Shown: positions 22,835 to 35,662, counted from the first letter of the stretch. The stretch is 64,000 nucleotides of DNA from Spiribacter roseus (GCF_002813635.1 NZ_CP016382.1:434001-498000); one strand, 5' to 3'. Program-made: numbers and translations. Notes: generated by a model not told the origin, from the sequence alone.

Positions 22835-23593
22835 ATGCGCACGCCGCTGATTGCCGGTAACTGGAAAATGAATGGCCTGGGCGACGACGCCCGCCACCTC
22901 GCCACTGCGGTGGCGCAGGGCGTCGCTGGCCTGGGCGGCGTTGAGATCGCGGTGTGCCCGCCGTTCGTCCACCTCGACACGGTCCGTGACCGGGTGGGCG
23001 ATGCACTGTCGGTGGGCGCGCAGAACTGCGCCGATGCCGCCGAGGGCGCCCGCACCGGCGAGGTCTCGGCGGCAATGCTGGCGGATCTGGGCGTGCGTTA
23101 CGTCATCCTCGGCCACTCTGAACGGCGCCAGTATTATGGCGAGGACGACGCGCTGATCGCCGCGCGCTACGCCCAGGCCCTCGAGCAGGGGCTCCGGCCC
23201 ATCCTCTGTGTCGGTGAAACCCTTGAAGAGCGTGAGGCCGATCGGACCGAATCAGTGGTGGCCAGTCAGCTGAATGGCGTGATCGACCGGCTTGATGCCA
23301 GCATCGGGCTCGGCGACGGCGTGATCGCCTACGAGCCGGTCTGGGCGATCGGCACGGGCCGTACCGCCACCGCACAGCAGGCGCAGGCCATGCATGCCTT
23401 CATCCGCCAGACGCTGGCGGCACGTGATGCCGGCCTGGCCGAGCGGATGCGGCTGCTCTACGGCGGCAGCATGAAGGCGGCCAACGCGGGCGAGCTGCTT
23501 GCCGAGCCGGATATCGACGGTGGCCTGATTGGCGGCGCGTCGCTCAAGGCCGATGATTTTGTGGCCATCTGCGCCACGGCAGCGCGGGGCTGA
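22835..23593 (+). CDS. tpiA: Triosephosphate isomerase
   Basis: 252 residues, normal TIM length. It interconverts dihydroxyacetone phosphate and glyceraldehyde 3-phosphate. All catalytic motifs are present: Lys in AGNWKMNG, His in VILGHSERR, Glu in IAYEPVWAIGTG, and the phosphate-binding LLYGGSMKAANA. The order glmM-tpiA-secG is found in pseudomonads and relatives. Confidence 0.98.
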   Translation: MRTPLIAGNWKMNGLGDDARHLATAVAQGVAGLGGVEIAVCPPFVHLDTVRDRVGDALSVGAQNCADAAEGARTGEVSAAMLADLGVRYVILGHSERRQYYGEDDALIAARYAQALEQGLRPILCVGETLEEREADRTESVVASQLNGVIDRLDASIGLGDGVIAYEPVWAIGTGRTATAQQAQAMHAFIRQTLAARDAGLAERMRLLYGGSMKAANAGELLAEPDIDGGLIGGASLKADDFVAICATAARG

Positions 23594-23623
23594 CCCCCGT
23601 CAACAAACGGAATCGACTGACTG

Positions 23624-23983
23624 ATGTACACGATTGTTCTGGCCATCCATCTTGGGCTCGCACTGGTGCTGATCGGCGTGGTGCTGCTCCAGCACGGCAA
23701 GGGCGCCGACGCCGGCGCCGCCTTTGGCAGCGGCGCTTCCAACACGGTCTTCGGCGCCCGCGGGTCGGCGTCCTTTCTGGGGCGGCTGACCGGCATTCTC
23801 GGCGTGGGCTTTTTCGCCACCAGCCTCACGCTGGCGATCATGGCCGGCACCTTCAGTTCCGGTGGCAGTGTCGTTGACGGGTCGGCTACCGACACTCCGG
23901 CCACCGAAAGCGCACCGGCGCCAGCGGCCGATGACGCGGGCAATGGTGAGGGCAGCCCGGCCCCGGCGCCCGCCCCCGACTGA
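23624..23983 (+). CDS. secG: Preprotein translocase subunit SecG
   Basis: 119 residues. Two membrane helices (about 2-20 and 55-75) are joined by the conserved cytoplasmic loop with [15 protein letters not shown]. The C-terminus, from about residue 80, is a long acidic Pro/Ala-rich tail of variable type. SecG assists SecYEG-driven export. It is followed by a hairpin and tRNA-Leu, the secG-leuU linkage common to gammaproteobacteria. Confidence 0.94.
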   Translation: MYTIVLAIHLGLALVLIGVVLLQHGKGADAGAAFGSGASNTVFGARGSASFLGRLTGILGVGFFATSLTLAIMAGTFSSGGSVVDGSATDTPATESAPAPAADDAGNGEGSPAPAPAPD

Positions 23984-23996
23984 GCTGGCTGCGCGG

Positions 23997-24019
23997 CCCC
24001 TGCGGATTGCCCGCAGGGG
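23997..24019 (+). terminator. Hairpin after secG, no T-run
   Basis: CCCCTGCGG (23997-24005) pairs with CCGCAGGGG (24011-24019) around a 5-base loop, 13 bases after the secG stop. No T-run follows, so it may only slow polymerase or protect the mRNA 3' end. Confidence 0.4.
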
Positions 24020-24035
24020 GCTGCGCTGGTAATAT
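24007..24035 (+). promoter_or_regulatory. Candidate promoter for tRNA-Leu
   Basis: TTGCCC (24007-24012) and TAATAT (24030-24035) with a 17-base spacer; predicted start near 24042, 19 bases before the mature tRNA 5' end. The -35 element overlaps the secG hairpin. Matches are moderate. Confidence 0.35.
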
Positions 24036-24060
24036 CTCGATTGTTCAAGGCCACCGTGCC

Positions 24061-24145
24061 GCGGATGTGGTGGAACAGGTAGACACGCTGTCTTGAGGGG
24101 GCAGTGGCGCAAGCCGTGCCGGTTCGAGTCCGGCCATCCGCACCA
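24061..24145 (+). tRNA. tRNA-Leu (anticodon GAG)
   Basis: The acceptor GCGGATG (24061-24067) pairs with CATCCGC (24135-24141), followed by discriminator A and encoded CCA (24143-24145). The anticodon stem CTGTC/GGCAG holds loop TTGAGGG with anticodon GAG at 24095-24097, reading CUC and CUU. A short variable arm (type II) and the T-arm GCCGG-TTCGAGT-CCGGC are clear. Placement after secG matches E. coli leuU. Confidence 0.96.
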
Positions 24146-24190
24146 TCTTGGTCCTACCAAAACGTTTCGACTGAAAGGTGGCATTCGCCT

Positions 24191-24547
24191 ATGATCGAGA
24201 GCTATCTGCCCGTCCTCGTGTTCATCGCCATCGCAATGGGGATTGGCATCGCGCCTCTCGCCGCGGGCTTCATCCTTGCACCCCGACGACCGGACCACGA
24301 AAAACTGTCGCCGTACGAGTGCGGGTTTGAGGCGTTCGAGGACTCGCGCATGCAGTTCGACGTGCGTTACTACCTCGTCGCCATCCTGTTTATCATTTTT
24401 GATCTGGAGATCGCTTTCCTGTTTCCGTGGGCCATCGTGCTCGACGAAATCGGGCTGTTCGGTTACGGCGCCATGGCGATATTCATTGGCGTTCTCCTGG
24501 TCGGTTTCCTCTATGAGTGGAAGAAGGGGGCTCTGGAATGGGAATAG
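24191..24547 (+). CDS. nuoA: NADH-quinone oxidoreductase subunit A
   Basis: 118 residues from ATG 24191 with AAAGGTGG about ten bases upstream; an in-frame start further up lies inside the tRNA and is rejected. Three membrane helices. The conserved loop after helix one contains [10 protein letters not shown], and the second helix carries [16 protein letters not shown]. NuoA is a small membrane subunit near the quinone site of complex I. It begins the 14-gene nuo operon only 45 bases after tRNA-Leu and overlaps nuoB by ten bases. Confidence 0.95.
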   Translation: MIESYLPVLVFIAIAMGIGIAPLAAGFILAPRRPDHEKLSPYECGFEAFEDSRMQFDVRYYLVAILFIIFDLEIAFLFPWAIVLDEIGLFGYGAMAIFIGVLLVGFLYEWKKGALEWE

Positions 24548-25014
24548 AAGGCGCTCTCGACAAGGGCTTCGTGACAACCTCGGCGGACAAGCTCATCAAT
24601 TGGGCGCGCACCGGCTCGCTATGGCCGATGACCTTTGGTCTGGCCTGCTGCGCGGTCGAGATGATGCATGCCGGCGCGGCCCGCTATGACATGGATCGGC
24701 TCGGGCTGATCTTCCGGCCGTCGCCGCGGCAGTCCGACGTGATGATCGTCGCCGGCACGCTGGTCAACAAGATGGCGCCGGCGCTGCGTCGGGTCTACGA
24801 CCAGATGCCCGATCCCAAGTGGGTGATCTCGATGGGCTCGTGTGCCAACGGCGGTGGCTATTACCACTACTCGTATTCGGTGACACGGGGCTGTGACCGG
24901 ATCGTGCCCGTGGACATCTACGTGCCCGGCTGCCCGCCCACCGCCGAGGCGCTGCTCTATGGCGTGGTCCAGCTGCAGAACAAGATCCACCGCACGAACA
25001 CCATCGCACGCTAG
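24538..25014 (+). CDS. nuoB: NADH-quinone oxidoreductase subunit B
   Basis: 158 residues from ATG 24538, preceded by AGGGGG. NuoB holds cluster N2, the terminal [4Fe-4S] centre that reduces quinone. Its ligands are visible: the tandem cysteines in GLACCAVEM, the Cys in [10 protein letters not shown] and the Cys in YVPGCPPT. The start lies within the end of nuoA. Confidence 0.97.
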   Translation: MGIEGALDKGFVTTSADKLINWARTGSLWPMTFGLACCAVEMMHAGAARYDMDRLGLIFRPSPRQSDVMIVAGTLVNKMAPALRRVYDQMPDPKWVISMGSCANGGGYYHYSYSVTRGCDRIVPVDIYVPGCPPTAEALLYGVVQLQNKIHRTNTIAR

Positions 25015-25025
25015 GGAGAATCGCC

Positions 25026-25757
25026 ATGGCCCTGACGGCTGACAAGGTGCTCGAACAGGTCCGTTCATCGCTGGGTGACCAGGTCGTCGCCAGCCGCTGC
25101 GAATACCGCGAGGCGGAAATCGAAGTCGCCCCCGGCGATCTCTATGCGGCCATGCAGACCCTGCGCGACGAGCCCGGGTTGGCTTTCAGCCAGCTGCTGG
25201 ACATCGCCGGCGTCGACTACGCGGCCTACGGGCAGGATGAGTGGATCACCGAAGAGGCCACCAACACCGGCTTCAGCCGGGGCGTCGATGGCTTCAGCAC
25301 CGGGCGGTTGGGGCTGACCGGCATCTACGGCGTCCAGCCGGTCCGTGAGAGCACCGGGCGCCGCTTTGCGGCGGTCTATCATCTGCTGTCGGTCAGCCAT
25401 AACCATCGCCTGCGGGTGCGCTGTTTTGCCGCCGATGATGATCTGCCCATGCTCGATTCCATCGTGCCGCTCTATGCATCGGCCAACTGGCAGGAGCGCG
25501 AGGCGTTCGATCTGTTCGGGGTCATCTTCAACGGGCATCCCGACCTGCGCCGGATCCTGACTGACTACGGTTTTGTCGGCCATCCGTTCCGCAAGGACTT
25601 TCCGCTGATCGGCAATGTCGAAGTGCGGTACGACGAAAACCGGGGTCGAGTGGTCTATGAGCCGGTCTCCATTCAGCCGCGTGTGCTGGTGCCGCGGGTG
25701 ATCCGCGACGACAACCGCTACGCCGACCCCTCCAAGCAGGAGGCCCCCGATGCCTGA
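25026..25757 (+). CDS. nuoC: NADH-quinone oxidoreductase subunit C
   Basis: 243 residues. Peripheral-arm 30-kDa subunit, encoded separately from NuoD (they are fused in E. coli). The family signature is [20 protein letters not shown], followed by [21 protein letters not shown] 25-residue insertion at about 75-100 ([16 protein letters not shown]) is like that of betaproteobacterial homologues. It overlaps nuoD by eight bases. Confidence 0.95.
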   Translation: MALTADKVLEQVRSSLGDQVVASRCEYREAEIEVAPGDLYAAMQTLRDEPGLAFSQLLDIAGVDYAAYGQDEWITEEATNTGFSRGVDGFSTGRLGLTGIYGVQPVRESTGRRFAAVYHLLSVSHNHRLRVRCFAADDDLPMLDSIVPLYASANWQEREAFDLFGVIFNGHPDLRRILTDYGFVGHPFRKDFPLIGNVEVRYDENRGRVVYEPVSIQPRVLVPRVIRDDNRYADPSKQEAPDA

Positions 25758-27003
25758 GATCAGTAGTTACACCGTCAATTTCGGCCCCCAGCATCCGGCC
25801 GCCCACGGCGTACTGCGTCTGGTGCTCGAAATGGACGGCGAGGTGGTCCGCCATGCCGACCCGCACATCGGCCTGCTGCACCGCGCCACCGAAAAACTCG
25901 CCGAGACCAAGCCGTTCAACCAGAGCATCGGCTACATGGACCGGCTCGATTACGTGTCGATGATGTGCAACGAGCATGCCTACGTGCTCGCCATCGAGAA
26001 GCTGCTGGGGATCAAACCGCCGGAGCGGGCCCAGTACATCCGCACGATGTTCGATGAGATCACCCGGATCCTCAATCACCTGCTGTGGATCGGCGCGCAC
26101 GGGCTGGATGTGGGCGCCATGACCGTCTTCCTCTATGCGTTCAAGGAGCGCGAGGAGCTGATGGACTGCTACGAGGCGGTCAGCGGGACGCGGATGCACG
26201 CCACCTACTACCGGCCCGGCGGTGTCTACCGCGATCTGCCGGCGCGTATGCCCAAATACCGCGACTCGGAGTATCGCAGCGACAAGGACCTCAAGCGCAT
26301 GAATGCCGATCGCGAAGGCAGCATGCTCGACTTCATCGAGGCGTTCTGCGACCGGTTCTCGGGCACCATTGACGAGATCGATACCCTGCTTACCGACAAC
26401 CGCATCTGGAAGCAGCGCCTGGTGGACGTGGCCGTGGTCCCGCCCGAGCGGGCCCTGCAGCTCGGCTTTACCGGGCCCATGCTGCGTGGCTCGGGGGTCG
26501 AGTGGGATCTGCGCCGCAAGCAGCCCTACGAGGTCTACGACCGCATGGACTTCGATATCCCCGTGGGCACCAACGGCGACTGCTATGACCGGTACCTGGT
26601 GCGCATGGAAGAGCTGCGTCAGTCGGTGCGGATCATCCGCCAGTGTGCCGATTGGCTGCGGCGCAACGACGGCCCGGTCATCCTGGGCGATCACAAGGTA
26701 GTGCCGCCGAGCCGCGAAGAGATGAAAGACGACATGGAGTCGCTCATCCATCACTTCAAACTGTTCACTGAGGGCTACTGCACACCGCCCGGCGAGGTCT
26801 ATGCCTCGGTCGAGGCGCCCAAGGGCGAATTTGGCGCGTACATCGTCTCCGACGGGGCCAACAAGCCCTATCGGCTCAAGCTGCGCGCCCCGGGTTTCGC
26901 CCACATGTCGGCCATGGACGAAATGGTCCGCGGCCACATGCTTGCAGACGTCGTCACGGTGATGGGAACCATGGATATCGTTTTTGGAGAGGTGGACCGG
27001 TGA
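25750..27003 (+). CDS. nuoD: NADH-quinone oxidoreductase subunit D
   Basis: 417 residues. 49-kDa subunit that, with NuoB, forms the quinone-binding cavity. The N-terminus [18 protein letters not shown] contains the His expected at the quinone head group, and the [15 protein letters not shown] segment and the C-terminal [10 protein letters not shown] ending are typical. Stop and nuoE start overlap. Confidence 0.97.
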   Translation: MPEISSYTVNFGPQHPAAHGVLRLVLEMDGEVVRHADPHIGLLHRATEKLAETKPFNQSIGYMDRLDYVSMMCNEHAYVLAIEKLLGIKPPERAQYIRTMFDEITRILNHLLWIGAHGLDVGAMTVFLYAFKEREELMDCYEAVSGTRMHATYYRPGGVYRDLPARMPKYRDSEYRSDKDLKRMNADREGSMLDFIEAFCDRFSGTIDEIDTLLTDNRIWKQRLVDVAVVPPERALQLGFTGPMLRGSGVEWDLRRKQPYEVYDRMDFDIPVGTNGDCYDRYLVRMEELRQSVRIIRQCADWLRRNDGPVILGDHKVVPPSREEMKDDMESLIHHFKLFTEGYCTPPGEVYASVEAPKGEFGAYIVSDGANKPYRLKLRAPGFAHMSAMDEMVRGHMLADVVTVMGTMDIVFGEVDR

Positions 27004-27509
27004 GCACAGCCGAGAGCCCGGATCAGCATGAACTGACTGCGCCCGAGCGCGAGGAAATCGACCGCTGGCTGGCACAGTTTCCTGACACCCCCGAGGGGCG
27101 CCGGTCGGCCGTGATTCCGGCGCTGCATGTGGTGCAGCACAACACCGGCTGGCTGCCCCGCGGGCGGATGGACGCGGTGGCGGAGTACCTCGGCATGGCG
27201 CCGGCCCGGGTCTACGAAGTGGGCACCTTCTACGGCATGTTCGAGGTCGAACCCGGTGGCCGTCACCGGGTCAATATATGTACCAACATTTCCTGCATGC
27301 TCCGGGGGTCGGATGAGATCGTCGAGCATGTCGAGAAAAAGCTGGGAATCAGCCTTGGCGAAACCACCAGTGACGGCCGCATCACCCTCAAACGCGAGGA
27401 AGAATGCCTGGCAGCCTGCCGCAGCGCGCCCATGATGCTGGTGGATGAGGTGTTTTACACGGATTTGACGCCTGAGAAGGTCGATCGGATCCTCGACGAT
27501 CTGGAGTAG
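27000..27509 (+). CDS. nuoE: NADH-quinone oxidoreductase subunit E
   Basis: 169 residues from GTG 27000. 24-kDa subunit with a thioredoxin-like domain carrying [2Fe-2S] cluster N1a. Ligands: Cys pair in [11 protein letters not shown] and Cys pair in [13 protein letters not shown]. An N-terminal helical bundle precedes it. Two bases separate its stop from nuoF. Confidence 0.95.
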   Translation: MSTAESPDQHELTAPEREEIDRWLAQFPDTPEGRRSAVIPALHVVQHNTGWLPRGRMDAVAEYLGMAPARVYEVGTFYGMFEVEPGGRHRVNICTNISCMLRGSDEIVEHVEKKLGISLGETTSDGRITLKREEECLAACRSAPMMLVDEVFYTDLTPEKVDRILDDLE

Positions 27510-27511
27510 CC

Positions 27512-28785
<1,274 letters not shown>

Positions 28786-28789
<4 letters not shown>

Positions 28790-31200
28790 GCGCAGAAGTC
28801 AAGACCCAGAACCCCGAGACGGTCAACGTCACCATCGACGGCCAGTCCATCGAGGCGCTCAAGGGGGCCTCGCTGATCTCCGTCGCCGACGAGCATGGCA
28901 TCGACATCCCGCGCTTTTGCTACCACAGCAAACTGTCGGCGCCGGCCAACTGCCGGATGTGCCTGGTGGATGTGGAGATGAACGGCCGCAAGGCGCCCAA
29001 GCCGCTGCCGGCCTGCATTACGGCCGTGGCGGACGGCATGGTCGTGCAGACCACCTCCGAGCGGGCGCTCAAGGCGCAGCGCGGCGTGATGGAGTTTCTG
29101 CTCATCAACCATCCTCTCGACTGCCCGATCTGTGATCAGGGCGGCGAGTGCGAGCTGCAGGATCTGGCGCTGGGCTATGGCCGCAGCGTTTCGCGCTTCT
29201 CCGAGCGTAAACGCGTGGTCAAGGATGAAAACCTGGGGCCGCTGGTCGCCACCGAGATGACCCGCTGCATCCACTGCACGCGCTGCGTGCGGTTTCTCGA
29301 TGAAGTCGCCGGCACCTCTGAGCTGGGGGCGATGTACCGTGGTGAGCACACCGAGATCAGCACCCTGGTGGGCAGCGGTGTGCACTCGGAACTGTCCGGT
29401 AACATCATCGATCTGTGCCCGGTGGGAGCCCTGACATCGCGCCCGTATCGCTACACCGCCCGGGCCTGGGAAATGCTCAGTCACTCGAGCATCGCACCGC
29501 ACGACTGCCAGGGTTCGAACATCGATCTCCACCAGGTCCGCGGCACGGTCAAACGCGTGGTCCCGCGCGACAACGAAGCGATCAACGAGTGCTGGATCAG
29601 CGACCGCGACCGGTTCTCGTATGAGGGCATCTACAGCGATGCCCGGCTTGCCACCCCGCAGATCCGCGAGAACGGCGAATGGCAGAGCGTCGACTGGCAG
29701 ACCGCCATCGAGGCGGCGGCCAATCACCTGCGGGACAGCGTTGAGCGTCATGGCCCCGAGGCGCTCGGGGCGCTGGTATCGCCGTCGTCGACGCTCGAGG
29801 AGATGTATCTGCTGGGCCGGATCGTCCGGGCCATGGGCAGCCACAACATCGACGCGCGGCTGCGCCGCGGCGACTTCCGCGACGGGATCGAGACGGCCGG
29901 ATTCGCCGGGCTCGAAACGCCCGTCGCCGACCTCGAGAATCTGGACGCGGCATTCGTCATCGGCGGCTATCCGCGCCATGAACAGCCGCTGATCAACCAC
30001 CGCCTGCGTAAGGCCGCCCGCAATGGCGCCGAGGTCATGGTGCTCAACCCGCGGGCCTTCGACTGGAATCTGCCGCTCGGCGTGGAGCAGGTGGTCCCGG
30101 CGGACGCCATGCCCCGGGCATTGGCGGGTGTCGCACGGGCCGCGGCGGCGCTCCGCGGGGTGGATGAACCCGCCGGACTCGAGCAGTGGCTGGGCACGGC
30201 CGAGGCCGACGAACCCGCCCGACACATCGCGGCGGCGCTGGTCGGCGATGGCCGGCGCGCCCTGCTTCTGGGCGGTCTGGCTGACAGCCATCCGGCCGGC
30301 GCCGAGCTGCGCTACCTGGCGGCGGAAATCGCGCGCCTCACTGGTGCCGATTACGGCGAGCTGACGCCGGGCGCCAACACGGCGGGTGCCTGGCTGGCGG
30401 GGGCCGTGCCGGGTCGCACGGCCACCGGCGAAGCCACTGACGGCCTGGATGCCGCGGCGATGCTCGCGACGCCCCGTCAGGGCTATATCCTGATGAATGT
30501 CGAGCCTGAGCACGACTTCTTTGACGGTGAAACGGCCACTCGGGCGCTCGCCGGGGCCGAGGCCGTGGTGGCCCTGTCGGCCTATGACAGCCCCGCGCTG
30601 CGCGAGCACGCCGATGTGCTGCTGCCAATCGCGACGCTGGGCGAGACCGCTGGCACGCTGGTCAACGCCGAGGGCCGCTGGCAGACCTTCGCCGGCGTCG
30701 GCTATCCGCAGGGCGATGCCCGGCCGGCCTGGCGGCTCCTGCGGGTGTTGGGCAACGTGCTGGACCTTGAGGGCTTCAACTACCAGGCCCCGGATGAGAT
30801 CCATCACGAGCTCCAGCGCCTGTCCGAAGGCACGGGGGTCGCCCGGCCGTCAGCACCCATCGCGGCGCAGACGCCGGCCCCGAGTGAGCTCACCCGCATC
30901 GGCTATCCGGCGATGTTCGGCGTGGATCCGCTGACCCGGCATGCCGCCTCGCTGCAGCAGACCGATCATGCGGCCCCGGCACGGGCAGTAATGAATCCGG
31001 TGGACGCCGGGCGTCTCGGTGTCTCCGAGGACGATGCCGTCCATGTCCGCCAGTCGGGTGCGGCCCGGCGGCTGCCGGTGGCGGTCAGCGACGCCGTGCC
31101 GGCGGGCAGTGTCTGGATTCCGGCGGGCGTCGAAGGCAGCGCCGGTCTGGGTGCGCTGATGGGAGCCATCGAGGTGGTGGCGGACGGAGCCGCGGCATGA
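28786..31200 (+). CDS. nuoG: NADH-quinone oxidoreductase subunit G
   Basis: 804 residues. 75-kDa subunit. The N-terminal ferredoxin-like part has cluster N1b ligands in [19 protein letters not shown], the His-Cys N5 motif in [14 protein letters not shown], and N4 ligands in [10 protein letters not shown] plus Cys in IDLCPVGAL. The C-terminal two thirds is a molybdopterin-oxidoreductase-like domain without evident metal ligation, as usual for this subunit. The overlap with nuoH is ATGA. Confidence 0.96.
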
Positions 31201-32219
31201 ACGCATTGATCGAGTTGAGCTGGATTACCGCCAAGATCGTGGCGCTGATCGTGCCGCTGTTCCTGGCGGTGGCGTACATGACCTATGCCGAGCGCAAGGT
31301 CATCAGCTCGATGCAGCTGCGGCGGGGCCCCAACCGGGTCGGTTGGCATGGCCTGCTGCAGCCGTTTGCCGATGCCCTCAAGCTGCTGATGAAAGAGGTG
31401 GTGCTGCCGCAAAACGCCAACCGCTTTCTGTTCGTGCTCGCACCCATGCTCTCGATCATGCCGGCGCTGGCGGCCTGGGCTGTTCTGCCGCTGGCCGACG
31501 GACTGGTCATCGCTAATGTGAATGCCGGTCTGCTCTACGTGCTGGCCATGACCTCCATGGGGGTCTACGGCATCATCCTGGCCGGCTGGGCCTCCAACTC
31601 CAAATACGCCCTGCTCGGTGCTCTTCGGGCCGGCGCACAGGTGGTGTCCTACGAGATCGCCATGGGCTTCGCGCTGGTCGGCGTGCTGATGGCGGCGGGC
31701 AGCCTCAACATGGGCGAGATCATCCAGGCGCAGCAGGGGCCATTCTGGAACTGGTTCTGGCTGCCCCTGCTGCCGCTGTTCGTCGTTTACTGGATTTCAG
31801 GGGTGGCGGAGACCAACCGTCTGCCCTTCGACGTGGCCGAGGGCGAGTCGGAGATCGTCGCCGGCTTCCACGTGGAGTACTCCGGGATGGCCTTCGCCAT
31901 CTTTTTCCTGGCCGAATATGCGAACATGATCCTGATATCGGGACTTGCGGCCATTCTGTTCCTGGGCGGGTGGTATTCGCCGTTCGAGGGACTGCCGCTG
32001 CTGGGGCCGCTGTTCGGCTGGGTGCCGGGACTGGTCTGGTTCCTGCTCAAGGTGTGCCTGTTCCTGTTCCTGTACATCTGGTTCCGGGGTACGTTCCCGC
32101 GGTATCGCTACGACCAGATCATGCGGCTGGGCTGGAAAGTGCTCATTCCGGTCACCGTGGTCTGGCTGATTGTTGTTGCGGGCCTCAGCCTGGGAGAGGT
32201 CGGTCCGTGGTTTTCATAG
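31197..32219 (+). CDS. nuoH: NADH-quinone oxidoreductase subunit H
   Basis: 340 residues with eight membrane helices. NuoH connects the membrane arm to the quinone site. Signatures: [20 protein letters not shown] in the first loop and [20 protein letters not shown] in the long conserved loop. The 3' end is followed by 14 bases and then nuoI. Confidence 0.97.
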   Translation: MNALIELSWITAKIVALIVPLFLAVAYMTYAERKVISSMQLRRGPNRVGWHGLLQPFADALKLLMKEVVLPQNANRFLFVLAPMLSIMPALAAWAVLPLADGLVIANVNAGLLYVLAMTSMGVYGIILAGWASNSKYALLGALRAGAQVVSYEIAMGFALVGVLMAAGSLNMGEIIQAQQGPFWNWFWLPLLPLFVVYWISGVAETNRLPFDVAEGESEIVAGFHVEYSGMAFAIFFLAEYANMILISGLAAILFLGGWYSPFEGLPLLGPLFGWVPGLVWFLLKVCLFLFLYIWFRGTFPRYRYDQIMRLGWKVLIPVTVVWLIVVAGLSLGEVGPWFS

Positions 32220-32233
32220 GTAGGTAGGCAACC

Positions 32234-32722
32234 ATGCAGTCAGTGAAGGAATTTTTCGGCACGTTCATGCTGACCGAACTGCTCAAGGGCATGCGGTTGA
32301 CCGGTCGGCACCTGTTCGAGGCCAAGTACACGCTCGAATACCCCGAGGAGAAGGCGCCGCAGTCGCCGCGGTTCCGCGGTCTGCACGCGCTGCGCCGGTA
32401 TCCCAATGGCGAGGAGCGCTGCATCGCCTGCAAGCTCTGCGAGGCGGTCTGCCCGGCGCTGGCGATCACCATTGATTCCGAGCAGCGCGAGGACGGCACC
32501 CGTCGGACCACGCGCTACGACATCGATCTTTTCAAGTGCATCTACTGCGGCTTCTGCGAAGAGTCCTGCCCGGTGGATTCCATCGTCGAGACGCGCATTC
32601 ACGAGTACCATTTCGAGGAGCGCGGCGAGCAGATCATGACCAAGCAGGATCTCCTCGCGGTCGGCGACAAGTACGAAGGCCAGCTGTTCAAGGACCGCGC
32701 CGCCGACGCACCATATCGATAA
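32234..32722 (+). CDS. nuoI: NADH-quinone oxidoreductase subunit I
   Basis: 162 residues. 23-kDa ferredoxin-like subunit with two [4Fe-4S] clusters (N6a and N6b). Both ligand sets are intact: [16 protein letters not shown] and [16 protein letters not shown]. The amphipathic N-terminal helix that anchors it to the membrane arm is present. Confidence 0.97.
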   Translation: MQSVKEFFGTFMLTELLKGMRLTGRHLFEAKYTLEYPEEKAPQSPRFRGLHALRRYPNGEERCIACKLCEAVCPALAITIDSEQREDGTRRTTRYDIDLFKCIYCGFCEESCPVDSIVETRIHEYHFEERGEQIMTKQDLLAVGDKYEGQLFKDRAADAPYR

Positions 32723-32747
32723 GCCTCAGGGGGGGTAGGGGCACGAC

Positions 32748-33359
32748 GTGATTGAGAAAGCGATATTCTATTTTTTCGCGGCGATCCTGCTGCTGGCGGC
32801 GACGCTGGTGGTGACCGCCCGCAACCCGGTGCACTCCGCGCTGTCCCTGGTGCTGGCGTTTTTCAGCAGCGCCGCGCTGTGGCTGCTCATCGAGGCGGAG
32901 TTTCTGGGTATCGCACTCGTGCTCGTGTACGTCGGGGCGGTCATGGTGCTGTTCCTGTTCGTGGTCATGATGCTCGACATCAACCTGTCGGTGATGCGCG
33001 AGGGGTTCGCGCGCTACCTGCCGCTGGGGGTCCTGGTGGGGCTGGTGATGGTCCTGCAGATGCTGCTGGTGATCGGCGCCGGCGTGATCGATCTGGAGCC
33101 CGCGCAGCAGGCGACGGCCGGCGGGGCGCTGGACGGCAATAACATCCGCCTGCTCGGCAGCGTGCTCTATACCGTCTACGTGTATCCGTTCGAGCTGGCG
33201 GCGATCGTGCTGCTGCTGGCGATCATCGCGGCCATCATGCTCACCCACCGGCGACGGGGTGATACCAAGCATCAGGACATTGCCGCGCAGGTCCGCACCC
33301 GGAAGGCCGATCGGCTGCGGATGGTGCGGATGCCAAGCGAACGCGATTCCGACTCATAA
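32748..33359 (+). CDS. nuoJ: NADH-quinone oxidoreductase subunit J
   Basis: 203 residues from GTG 32748. Five membrane helices; the third contains the conserved [16 protein letters not shown] with the pi-bulge segment of complex I J subunits. The C-terminal tail is basic. It is spaced 25 bases after nuoI. Confidence 0.95.
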   Translation: MIEKAIFYFFAAILLLAATLVVTARNPVHSALSLVLAFFSSAALWLLIEAEFLGIALVLVYVGAVMVLFLFVVMMLDINLSVMREGFARYLPLGVLVGLVMVLQMLLVIGAGVIDLEPAQQATAGGALDGNNIRLLGSVLYTVYVYPFELAAIVLLLAIIAAIMLTHRRRGDTKHQDIAAQVRTRKADRLRMVRMPSERDSDS

Positions 33360-33376
33360 CAACAACCGGGGCTTAC

Positions 33377-33682
33377 ATGTTAGCGCTCTCCGACTATCTG
33401 GTCCTCAGCGCACTGCTGTTTTCCATTGGCATGGCGGGCATCTTTCTCAACCGGAAGAACGCCATCGTCCTGCTCATGTCCATCGAGCTCATTCTGCTCG
33501 CTGTGAACTTCAACTTCATCGCCTTCTCGCATTTCCTCGGTGATATCCACGGCCAGGTGTTCGTGTTCTTCATCCTCACCGTCGCGGCGGCGGAGTCGGC
33601 CATCGGCCTGGCGATTCTCGTGGTGCTGTTCCGCAACCGGAGCACCATCAATGTCGCCGACCTGGATACCATGCGGGGTTAG
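33377..33682 (+). CDS. nuoK: NADH-quinone oxidoreductase subunit K
   Basis: 101 residues, three membrane helices. The conserved Glu residues of the proton path are in [14 protein letters not shown] and in [12 protein letters not shown]. Followed four bases later by nuoL. Confidence 0.96.
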   Translation: MLALSDYLVLSALLFSIGMAGIFLNRKNAIVLLMSIELILLAVNFNFIAFSHFLGDIHGQVFVFFILTVAAAESAIGLAILVVLFRNRSTINVADLDTMRG

Positions 33683-33685
33683 GGA

Positions 33686-35662
33686 ATGAAGTCGATCTAT
33701 CTGCTTATCGTGCTGGCGCCGCTGTTCGGCGCCGCAGTGGCCGGGCTTGCCGGCAGGCGCATCGGCTGGAAGAACGCGCACCGCCTGACCGTGGGGGCGG
33801 TGGCGGTGTCGGCGCTGCTGTCGCTGGTGGTCCTCTATCAGCATGTCTGGGGCGGTGTCGGCGTTTTCAATGAATCGCTCTATCAATGGGCGCTGGTCGG
33901 CGGTCTCAACCTCGAGGTCGGGTTTCTGGTCGATCGCCTGACCGCGCTGATGATGGTGGTGGTGACCACGGTGTCGCTGGCGGTCCACGTCTACACCATC
34001 GGCTACATGTACGACGACGCCGGTTACGCGCGGTTTTTCAGCTTCATCAATCTGTTCACCTTCTCGATGCTCATGCTGGTGATGGCCAACAACTTCCTGC
34101 AGCTTTTCTTTGGCTGGGAAGCGGTCGGTCTGGTGTCCTACCTGCTCATCGGCTTCTGGTACCAGAAGGAAACGGCGATCTTCGCCAACCTCAAGGCGTT
34201 TCTCGTCAACCGGGTGGGTGACTTCGGGTTTCTGCTGGGGATTGCCGCGGTGCTGACCTACTACGGCAGCCTGGATTACGCTCAGGTCTTCACGGCCGCG
34301 GCCGCCGCGCCGGATCAGACCATGACGCTGTTCGGTACCGAGGCGCTGGTGGCCACCGTCGCGGCGATCCTGCTGTTCATCGGGGCCATGGGCAAATCCG
34401 CGCAGGTGCCGCTGCATGTCTGGCTGCCCGATTCCATGGAGGGCCCCACGCCCATCTCGGCCCTGATCCACGCCGCCACCATGGTGACCGCCGGCATCTT
34501 CCTGGTGGCGCGGCTCTCGCCGCTGTTCGAACTCTCGGACGTGGCGCTGTCGGTGGTGCTCATCCTGGGCGCGGTCACCGCCCTGTTCATGGGGCTGGTC
34601 GGGCTGGTGCAGACCGACATCAAACGGGTGATCGCCTACTCCACGCTCTCGCAGCTGGGCTATATGTTCGTCGGCCTGGGCGCGTCGGCCTACGCCGCCG
34701 GCGTGTTCCACGTCATGACCCACGCGTTTTTCAAGGCGCTGCTGTTCCTGGGGGCGGGCGCGGTCATCGTCGCCCTGCACCATGAGCAGGACATGCGCCG
34801 CATGGGCAACCTGCGCCGTTATCTGCCGGTCACCCACATCACCATGCTGCTGGGGACGCTGGCGCTGGTCGGGACGCCGTTCTTCTCGGGGTACTACTCC
34901 AAGGACGCCATTATCGAGGCGGTGCATCTCGCCGACCGCTTCGGGGCCGGCTTCGCCTACTGGGCGGTGCTACTGGGCGTGTTCATTACCGCGCTCTACA
35001 GCTTCCGCCTGTACTTTCTGGTGTTCTGGGGCGAGGAGCGGATTGATCCCCATGCCAAGGAGCACATCAAGCAGCTGCCCCGGTACGTGCTGCCGGTGAT
35101 GGAATGGCCGCTGGTGGCGCTGGCGATCCCGTCGGTGGTGCTGGGGTACTTCACCATCGAGCCGCTGCTGTTCGGGGACTTCTTCGGCTCGGCGATCCAG
35201 GTGGCGCCCGCCAACGACGTGCTGGCCGAAAAGGCGAAGAGCTTCCATGGGCCATTCGCCTTCGGCCTGCATGCGGCCGTCAATCCGGCGTTCTGGCTGG
35301 CCGTTGCCGGCGCGGTACTGGCGTGGTTCCTGTATCTCAAGCGGCCCGATCTGCTGCCTGCCATCAACGCGCGGCTGTCCCTGGCGGTGCGGGTGCTCAA
35401 GCGCAAATACGGCTTCGATGACGTCTACAACACCGTATTCGCCGGCGGCGGGCGCCTGCTCGGCCGGGCCCTGTGGCGCGGTGGCGATCAGGGGCTGATT
35501 GACGGTGTCATCGTCAATGGCACCGCGCGCACCGTCGGGCGGCTTGCCACGGCGCTGCGGGGCGGGCAGACGGGTTTTCTCTATCACTATGCCTTCGTGA
35601 TGATTGTCGGCCTGCTGGTTCTGCTGACGGTGTTCGTGGGTAGCTGGCGGGGGTGGTTCTGA
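33686..35662 (+). CDS. nuoL: NADH-quinone oxidoreductase subunit L
   Basis: 658 residues. Distal antiporter-like proton channel of complex I. Family motifs: GWEAVGLVSYLLIGFW with the essential Glu, WLPDSMEGPTPISALIHAAT, and the long lateral helix towards the C-terminus. All about 16 membrane helices seem present. Confidence 0.97.
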   Translation: MKSIYLLIVLAPLFGAAVAGLAGRRIGWKNAHRLTVGAVAVSALLSLVVLYQHVWGGVGVFNESLYQWALVGGLNLEVGFLVDRLTALMMVVVTTVSLAVHVYTIGYMYDDAGYARFFSFINLFTFSMLMLVMANNFLQLFFGWEAVGLVSYLLIGFWYQKETAIFANLKAFLVNRVGDFGFLLGIAAVLTYYGSLDYAQVFTAAAAAPDQTMTLFGTEALVATVAAILLFIGAMGKSAQVPLHVWLPDSMEGPTPISALIHAATMVTAGIFLVARLSPLFELSDVALSVVLILGAVTALFMGLVGLVQTDIKRVIAYSTLSQLGYMFVGLGASAYAAGVFHVMTHAFFKALLFLGAGAVIVALHHEQDMRRMGNLRRYLPVTHITMLLGTLALVGTPFFSGYYSKDAIIEAVHLADRFGAGFAYWAVLLGVFITALYSFRLYFLVFWGEERIDPHAKEHIKQLPRYVLPVMEWPLVALAIPSVVLGYFTIEPLLFGDFFGSAIQVAPANDVLAEKAKSFHGPFAFGLHAAVNPAFWLAVAGAVLAWFLYLKRPDLLPAINARLSLAVRVLKRKYGFDDVYNTVFAGGGRLLGRALWRGGDQGLIDGVIVNGTARTVGRLATALRGGQTGFLYHYAFVMIVGLLVLLTVFVGSWRGWF